Source of the DNA: JAZLJD01 sp045617725
GTDB taxonomy: Bacteria; Bacillota; Clostridia; Lachnospirales; Lachnospiraceae
Direction of reading: 5' to 3'
Length of the DNA stretch: 5,789 nt
Assembly: GCA_045617725.1 (NCBI GenBank)
Contig: JAZLJD010000076.1
Coordinates: forward strand, 1-5,789
Shown here: in pieces, positions 5,166 through 5,789 of the stretch
Layout: each line of letters opens with the position of its first letter
How positions within the stretch are numbered: position 1 is the first letter of the stretch
The notes under the pieces: model-generated
Told to the model about the DNA's origin: nothing
The model's input: the letters and a program-made list of their open reading frames with translations, nothing else
Databases searched by the model: none
Made by a program: the position numbers and the translations under genes

Positions 5166-5726
5166 ATGAGCAGAACAGAGTTTAAGCCCGGCAACATGTT
5201 GTATCCGTTGCCGGTTATTCTTGTCAGCTGTACGGACGGCGAGGGACATGATGATGTTATGACCGCCGCCTGGGCAGGTACCGTATGTTCCAGCCCCGCG
5301 ATGGTTTCCGTTTCCATCCGCCCCGAGCGTTATTCACACGAGCTGATTGAAAAAAGTGGTGAGTTTGTTATCAATCTGACCACCAAAGATTTGTGTTTTG
5401 CAACCGATTACTGTGGCGTCAAGAGCGGTCGCGATGAGGATAAGTTCAGCACCATGCACCTTACAAAGCTGCCTTCCCGAAAGGTTAAGGCACCCTCCAT
5501 CGGCGAAAGCCCCGTGTGCCTGGAATGCAAGGTATGTGAGGTCAAACGCCTTGGCTCCCACGACATGTATATTGCGGAAGTCGTAGCGGTTACCGTGGAT
5601 GATACCTACATGGATGAAGCAGGACGTTTCGACCTGAATGCGTCCGACCTGCTTGCATACTCCCATGGCGAATATTTCCTGCTGGGCGAGAAGCTCGGGA
5701 AATTTGGCTACAGCGTCAAAAAGTGA
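5166..5726 (+). CDS. Flavin reductase family protein (flavoredoxin-like, FMN-binding split barrel)
   Basis: A 186-residue protein of the flavin reductase-like/flavoredoxin group. Members bind FMN in a split beta-barrel and serve as cytoplasmic electron carriers or NAD(P)H:flavin oxidoreductases. Visible family segments are YPLPVILVSCTDGEG (13-27), DVMTAAWAGTVCSSPAMVSVSIRPERYSHELI (30-61), GEFVINLTT (65-73), DYCGVKSGRDEDKF (81-94), PVCLECKVCEVKRLGSHDMYIAEVVAV (116-142) and the C-terminal YFLLGEKLGKFGYS. The DYCG-x-x-SGR-x-x-DKF segment is characteristic of the anaerobe-type flavoredoxins. Length is normal for the family. The ATG follows the upstream TAA with no gap; GGAG at 5153-5156, inside the previous gene, is the ribosome binding site at 9 nt spacing. 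The specific redox partner is not indicated. The Cys residues at 22, 41, 77, 83, 118, 121 and 124 show no spacing that clearly binds a metal cluster. Confidence 0.92.
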   Translation: MSRTEFKPGNMLYPLPVILVSCTDGEGHDDVMTAAWAGTVCSSPAMVSVSIRPERYSHELIEKSGEFVINLTTKDLCFATDYCGVKSGRDEDKFSTMHLTKLPSRKVKAPSIGESPVCLECKVCEVKRLGSHDMYIAEVVAVTVDDTYMDEAGRFDLNASDLLAYSHGEYFLLGEKLGKFGYSVKK

Positions 5727-5736
5727 TCTAGTGCTT

Positions 5737-5764
5737 CGGTTCTTAATTAACCGGACTTTATTGC
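5737..5764 (+). terminator. Weak candidate terminator after the flavin reductase gene
   Basis: CGGTT (5737-5741) can pair with AACCG (5749-5753) around a 7-nt loop, followed by the T-rich ACTTTATTGCTT. AGT 5730-5732 and ACT 5755-5757 could extend the stem across a bulge. The stem is short and the T tract is broken, so this is a tentative end for the three-gene transcript. Confidence 0.4.
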
Positions 5765-5789
5765 TTGCCTCTTTTCGCGATAGCACAGA

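Noticed and set aside
5334..5786. Antisense open frame opposite the flavin reductase
   Set aside because: It is a shadow of a strongly matching flavin reductase gene.

Overview
The window looks like chromosomal DNA from a Gram-positive anaerobe of the Clostridia, most likely Lachnospiraceae-like. This is inferred from moderate GC content in the genes, strong AGGAGG ribosome binding sites, a RelQ-type small alarmone synthetase, a membrane-anchored NAGPA-type phosphodiester glycosidase, and a flavoredoxin-like flavin reductase. No rRNA or other taxonomic marker is present, so the placement is tentative. All genes read on the + strand.

Layout. Positions 1-126 are the last 41 codons of an IS110-family transposase whose body lies outside the window. 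Positions 127 to about 400 hold no protein gene but are rich in short complementary segments and contain a 9-nt direct repeat. This is where IS1111-type members of the family carry their guide RNA (bridge RNA or seekRNA). The element's right end cannot be fixed from this window. An AT-rich leader with repeated TGTAC motifs, including two TTGTACAA palindromes, precedes a family 2 glycosyltransferase of the dolichyl-phosphate mannosyltransferase type (584-1282). A GC-rich intergenic stretch with nested inverted repeats (1298-1390) follows, then a near-consensus promoter (TTGTCC, 17 bp, TATAAT).

That promoter leads into a tight two-gene unit. The first gene is a membrane-anchored phosphodiester glycosidase domain protein (1485-2576). 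The second is an unrecognised single-pass membrane protein with a large extracytoplasmic region (2578-3762). They are one base apart and probably act together at the cell surface, perhaps on envelope or exopolysaccharide glycans.

An extended -10 promoter at the end of that unit precedes a second group: a small (p)ppGpp synthetase (3833-4480, RelQ/SasB type), a coiled-coil protein with a C-terminal membrane anchor (4530-5165), and a flavin reductase family protein (5166-5726). The last two abut exactly. A weak hairpin after 5726 may end the transcript.

No CRISPR array, tRNA or rRNA was seen. The most noteworthy items are the possible guide RNA next to the transposase end, the unrecognised membrane partner of the glycosidase, and the tail-anchored coiled-coil protein beside the alarmone synthetase.
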